In this document: positions 5,654-7,723 of the stretch, one piece after another | Position numbering within the stretch: the first letter of the stretch is position 1 | Layout: every line of letters begins with the position of its first letter | Origin: JAWLBW01 sp041687475 | Lineage (GTDB): Bacteria; J088; JAWLBW01 | Assembly: GCA_041687475.1 (NCBI GenBank) | Contig: JAWLBW010000224.1 | Coordinates: forward strand, 1 to 7,723 | Length of the DNA stretch: 7,723 bases | Direction: 5' to 3' | Program-made: the position numbers and the translations under genes | Notes under the pieces: generated by a model | Seen by the model: the letters and a program-made list of their open reading frames with translations, nothing else | Databases searched by the model: none | What the model was told of the DNA's origin: nothing

Positions 5654-6571
5654 CTACCGCAACTCTTCCGTCCACCCTTGGTCCGGAATCCAGGTACCTG
5701 CCTTAAGCTTTCCTGTCTGAAGCCCCTCGACCAGGGGCATGAGGAACGAGCCGATTTCCCGGGTGACATCACCGAGCGACAGGGCGATATCCTGCCGGAG
5801 TATCTTTCGCAGGAATGCCCGCCACTGTGTCTGCTTTATCGGCAGGTCATGAAACGCCGGGGAGAGTGCGTGAGGGGGCGACGTGGGCAAGGCGGTACCT
5901 CTTCTCTCGAACGTCGCTTTGAGCGCTTCTGAGAGCGTTTGCGCATCAAACTGTCGTTGGGTCGATAGCAGCCAGATATCGTAGAAATCTTTCATGCGGC
6001 TGTTGGCCTCTGCCAGCATGACCATGGCCTCGAACTTCTCGGCCACGACCGTTTCGGCGCTGTACACCCAGATGCTCGGCGGTGGGAAGTCGAGTAGAGT
6101 AGGATAATCTACCCGCACGGGGGCAGGTACCACAGCGTCGTTGAAGCCGACGTCAATCTGGATGGCGATTCGCGTCCGGATAAGCAGGCTTTCGAACTGG
6201 CAGCGAATGCCCTGATAGTTGTGGTGCAGTCGAATTTGATCCGTTCGCAGGCTATTACGGTCGAAGGTAAGTCCGTCTTCCACCGGCACGGCAAAGCAGT
6301 CTTCGACCATGGCTGCGATCTGGTCGGCGCTCCATAGCTGCTTGCCCATGAGGTCGAGGTCGGCCGTCGGTCGGGCCATGCCGGCGTCCAGCACGCGGAG
6401 CATCATCGCCCCCTTCAGTACGAAGTCATTGACGTGCCGGGTCTGGCCAAGCCGGTAGAGAAAGCGCTCCATACCGAAGTACCGCAGAAGTTCGTCATAC
6501 GGCCGACCCGTGGCCTTACGCTGGTTGAGCAGGCGCTGCTTTACCGACTCGGCGACGTTGCGCTTTGTCAT
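5654..6571 (-). CDS. abiEii: AbiEii family nucleotidyltransferase toxin (type IV TA)
   Basis: The 305-aa protein matches AbiEii/DUF1814 well. It has V-L-K-G-A-M-M-L at 51-58, R-P-T-A-D-L-D-L at 67-74 with the paired Asp (71, 73), I-Q-I-D-V-G-F with the third Asp (140), A-E-K-F-E-A at 177-182, and N-S-R-M-K-D-F-Y-D-I-W at 190-200, the last motif nearly diagnostic. AbiEii toxins are nucleotidyltransferases that arrest growth and in some hosts block phage infection; related enzymes modify tRNA ends. Its ATG overlaps the TGA of abiEi in an ATGA, so the two are translated together. All catalytic residues are present, so it should be active. It is only distantly related to the nucleotidyltransferase at 2067-2909. 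Confidence 0.92.
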   Translation of the reverse strand: MTKRNVAESVKQRLLNQRKATGRPYDELLRYFGMERFLYRLGQTRHVNDFVLKGAMMLRVLDAGMARPTADLDLMGKQLWSADQIAAMVEDCFAVPVEDGLTFDRNSLRTDQIRLHHNYQGIRCQFESLLIRTRIAIQIDVGFNDAVVPAPVRVDYPTLLDFPPPSIWVYSAETVVAEKFEAMVMLAEANSRMKDFYDIWLLSTQRQFDAQTLSEALKATFERRGTALPTSPPHALSPAFHDLPIKQTQWRAFLRKILRQDIALSLGDVTREIGSFLMPLVEGLQTGKLKAGTWIPDQGWTEELR

Positions 6572-7176
6572 TGCATGGCCTCAAGGTAGGGCAGCATGAC
6601 ACGCTCGACCCGGCACACGCGGGCGTAGTGGAGAAGGGTACTGCGGCTGGCCCCTCGGCGTTCGAGATAGAATCGAAGACCTTCAAGTGCAACATCGAGC
6701 CCGATCTTGTTGCGGAACTTGAAGCAGTCGGCCACGGTCTTCTCCGGTCCGTAGACGCGCAGGGGCAGGCCATCGACCTGATGCGTTTCGACCCCTTCTG
6801 TCAGGGCGGCGCCGGAGAACCAGAAGACGCGCAGGCGCGGGTAAGCCAGGCGGGGGCTCGTCTTTCCCCGGGGCAGGGCGATGTATATCTCGTGGGGTAT
6901 TTCCGTGGTCAGGCCGTGGTAGGAGAGGGCTGAGATGAGGCAGAGCGTTGCGGCAGGCACTCGTTTGGCGACAAGCGCGAGGTCGGGGCTTTCGAGGTCC
7001 GGCGCGTCGCCAAGCCGGTAGACACCCCGGGAGACCTCGACCAGATGTTCGGCACGCGCGAGTTCCCGGATGGTATCCTGATGAATTCCAAGCCGCATCG
7101 CCTCTGAGGTTCGTAGCATGGCTCCATGCGAACGAAAGGCATCAAGTGCGGCTTGTTGTTTAGGCGTCAGCTCCAT
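6568..7176 (-). CDS. abiEi: AbiEi family antitoxin (type IV TA)
   Basis: The 202-aa protein begins with an N-terminal winged helix (about 1-55: A-M-L-R-T-S-E-A-M-R-L-G-I-H-Q-D-T-I, then G-V-Y-R-L-G), followed by the AbiEi body with C-L-I-S-A-L-S-Y-H-G-L-T near 80-91, I-Y-I-A-L-P-R-G and P-E-K-T-V-A-D-C-F. This matches the AbiEi antitoxin/regulator family, which represses its promoter through the N-terminal domain and counters AbiEii without forming a stable complex. I chose the ATG at 7176; a TTG two codons upstream (7182) is possible, and neither has a clear ribosome-binding site. It overlaps abiEii by 4 bp, and a palindrome lies 20-34 bp upstream of the start. Confidence 0.9.
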   Translation of the reverse strand: MELTPKQQAALDAFRSHGAMLRTSEAMRLGIHQDTIRELARAEHLVEVSRGVYRLGDAPDLESPDLALVAKRVPAATLCLISALSYHGLTTEIPHEIYIALPRGKTSPRLAYPRLRVFWFSGAALTEGVETHQVDGLPLRVYGPEKTVADCFKFRNKIGLDVALEGLRFYLERRGASRSTLLHYARVCRVERVMLPYLEAMQ

Positions 7177-7193
7177 AGACAAAATCTATTCAT

Positions 7194-7222
7194 ATGTTAC
7201 AAACTGTAACGCTTTTGTCGAA
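7194..7222 (-). promoter_or_regulatory. Possible abiE promoter
   Basis: On the minus strand TTCGAC (7222-7217) and TAACAT (7199-7194) are 17 bp apart. Both are moderate matches to -35 and -10 boxes, and the start codon lies downstream at 7176. The palindrome at 7196-7210 overlaps the -10 side. Confidence 0.35.
7196..7210. promoter_or_regulatory. Palindrome GTTACA-AAC-TGTAAC, candidate AbiEi operator
   Basis: Two perfect 6-bp arms with a 3-bp centre overlap the proposed abiE promoter. AbiEi antitoxins are known to repress their own operon by binding inverted repeats, so this is the likely site. Confidence 0.5.
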
Positions 7223-7263
7223 ATGGAGCAACGCCTGTTCCGGACTATGACCGAAACGACGAT

Positions 7264-7326
7264 GAAAAAACGAACCCCCGGATCAATCACCGTTCCCGAA
7301 GGAACGGGAGAGGATTAACCGGGGGT
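7264..7326 (-). terminator. Intrinsic terminator of the operon at 7352 onward
   Basis: Reading the minus strand after the antidote gene, ACCCCCGG (7326-7319) pairs with CCGGGGGT (7281-7274), enclosing a second stem of 7 bp (7307-7301 with 7296-7290) with a CGAA/TTCG loop. Six T's follow (7270-7265) after TCG. The pattern is strong and works only for minus-strand transcription, so it separates the two TA operons. Confidence 0.85.
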
Positions 7327-7345
7327 ATACACCTCCAGTATACAC
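7325..7345. repeat. Direct repeat GTATACAC, two copies
   Basis: Exact 8-bp copies at 7325-7332 and 7338-7345, 13 bp apart, lie between the antidote stop codon and the terminator stem. No role is known. Confidence 0.45.
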
Positions 7346-7351
7346 AAAGTA

Positions 7352-7687
7352 CTACCCCCCAGCCGGTACAACGGTCAGGCGTAATCCCATGGCCCGCAAC
7401 ACCGTATCGAGATTCTGGATGGTCGGGTTGCCCTCGGGCGAGAGCATTTTGTAGAAATGCGTCCGGTTTATCCGGGCTCTTTTCGCTACCTCGGACATGC
7501 CCCCGTAGGCTTCGGCCAGATCGCGCAGCGTAGCCAGGAGCAGCTGTGTGTCGCCCTCTTCCATGACCGACTGTAGATAGGCGGCAGCGTACTCCTGATC
7601 GCGAAGTCGCTCCAGAAAATCGGGTTTGTAGGGAGCGCTCGGACTTACGGCTTTCTTGCCCGCCTGTGTCTTTTTACCGGTTTCCAT
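7352..7687 (-). CDS. HigA-type addiction module antidote protein
   Basis: The 111-aa protein fits the addiction-module antidote family. It has Y-L-Q-S-V-M-E-E-G-D at 37-46, L-R-D-L-A-E-A-Y-G-G-M at 54-64, a helix-turn-helix near 63-82 (M-S-E-V-A-K-R-A-R-I-N-R-T-H-F-Y-K), then G-N-P-T-I-Q-N-L-D-T-V-L-R-A-M-G-L-R-L near 86-104. The start is the ATG at 7687, because GGAGGTG sits 6 nt upstream; an in-frame GTG at 7696 lies inside that ribosome-binding site. The ATG overlaps the stop of the preceding gene in TGATG, so the two are coupled. It neutralises a RelE/ParE-like toxin encoded just upstream and probably represses the operon. A lysine-rich N-terminal tail of about 20 residues is extra. It is unrelated in detail to the HigA at 4260-4574. 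Confidence 0.9.
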   Translation of the reverse strand: METGKKTQAGKKAVSPSAPYKPDFLERLRDQEYAAAYLQSVMEEGDTQLLLATLRDLAEAYGGMSEVAKRARINRTHFYKMLSPEGNPTIQNLDTVLRAMGLRLTVVPAGG

Positions 7688-7723
7688 CACCGACACCTCC
7701 GTTTCCAGTCATCCAAGTAGTCG
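7687..7723 (-). CDS. 3' end of the partner toxin gene (partial)
   Basis: Only the last codons are in the window: D-Y-L-D-D-W-K-R-R-C-R then TGA at 7689-7687, sharing one base with the antidote ATG. Partners of this antidote family are Gp49-like/DUF891 toxins of the RelE/ParE fold, which often end in a tryptophan- and arginine-rich tail like this one. The identity is inferred mainly from context. Confidence 0.55.
   Translation of the reverse strand, partial: DYLDDWKRRCR
7694..7700 (-). promoter_or_regulatory. Strong ribosome-binding site GGAGGTG of the antidote gene
   Basis: It lies 6 nt before the ATG at 7687 and inside the end of the toxin gene. It decides the antidote start and suggests the antidote is translated at a high rate. 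Confidence 0.75.

Overview
This is an accessory region of a bacterial chromosome or plasmid. G+C is high, around 60% by eye. It has no tRNA, rRNA, transposase or housekeeping gene, so I cannot name the organism. Every intact gene lies on the minus strand, and most belong to toxin-antitoxin (TA) families. The plus strand carries only broken pieces of an RHS/YD-repeat gene. The picture is a TA-rich genomic island built on rhs debris.

Layout from left to right: 1-517 is non-coding or decayed and holds a 33-bp scrap of YD-repeat sequence (328-360). 518-1397 (-) is a DUF3800 gene split by a one-base shift in a run of eight A's. 1476-2060 (+) is an rhs/YD-repeat remnant. 2067-3949 (-) is a two-gene operon: a 349-aa winged-helix AbiEi-like regulator followed by a 280-aa nucleotidyltransferase. 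4062-4243 (+) is a second copy of the rhs segment, about 96% identical to the first over 172 bp. 4260-4868 (-) is a higB-higA pair. 4869-5653 has no gene but many small palindromes, hairpins and short dispersed repeats. 5654-7176 (-) is a classical abiEi-abiEii type IV TA operon. 7194-7222 holds its probable promoter and operator, and 7264-7326 a strong intrinsic terminator for the next operon upstream. 7352-7723 (-) is an antidote gene and the last codons of its upstream partner toxin.

Expected working: in each pair an antitoxin with a DNA-binding domain represses its own promoter and neutralises the toxin. The likely toxins are two nucleotidyltransferases, one HigB-type mRNA interferase and one RelE/ParE-like toxin at the window edge. 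Stop/start overlaps or short gaps couple the partners. The most unusual points are three staggered copies of one rhs segment lying just beyond the 3' ends of three unrelated minus-strand modules, the larger NTase/regulator pair with a promoter-spanning inverted repeat, the DUF3800 homopolymer frameshift, and a HigB that ends in Asp where the family normally has a catalytic His.
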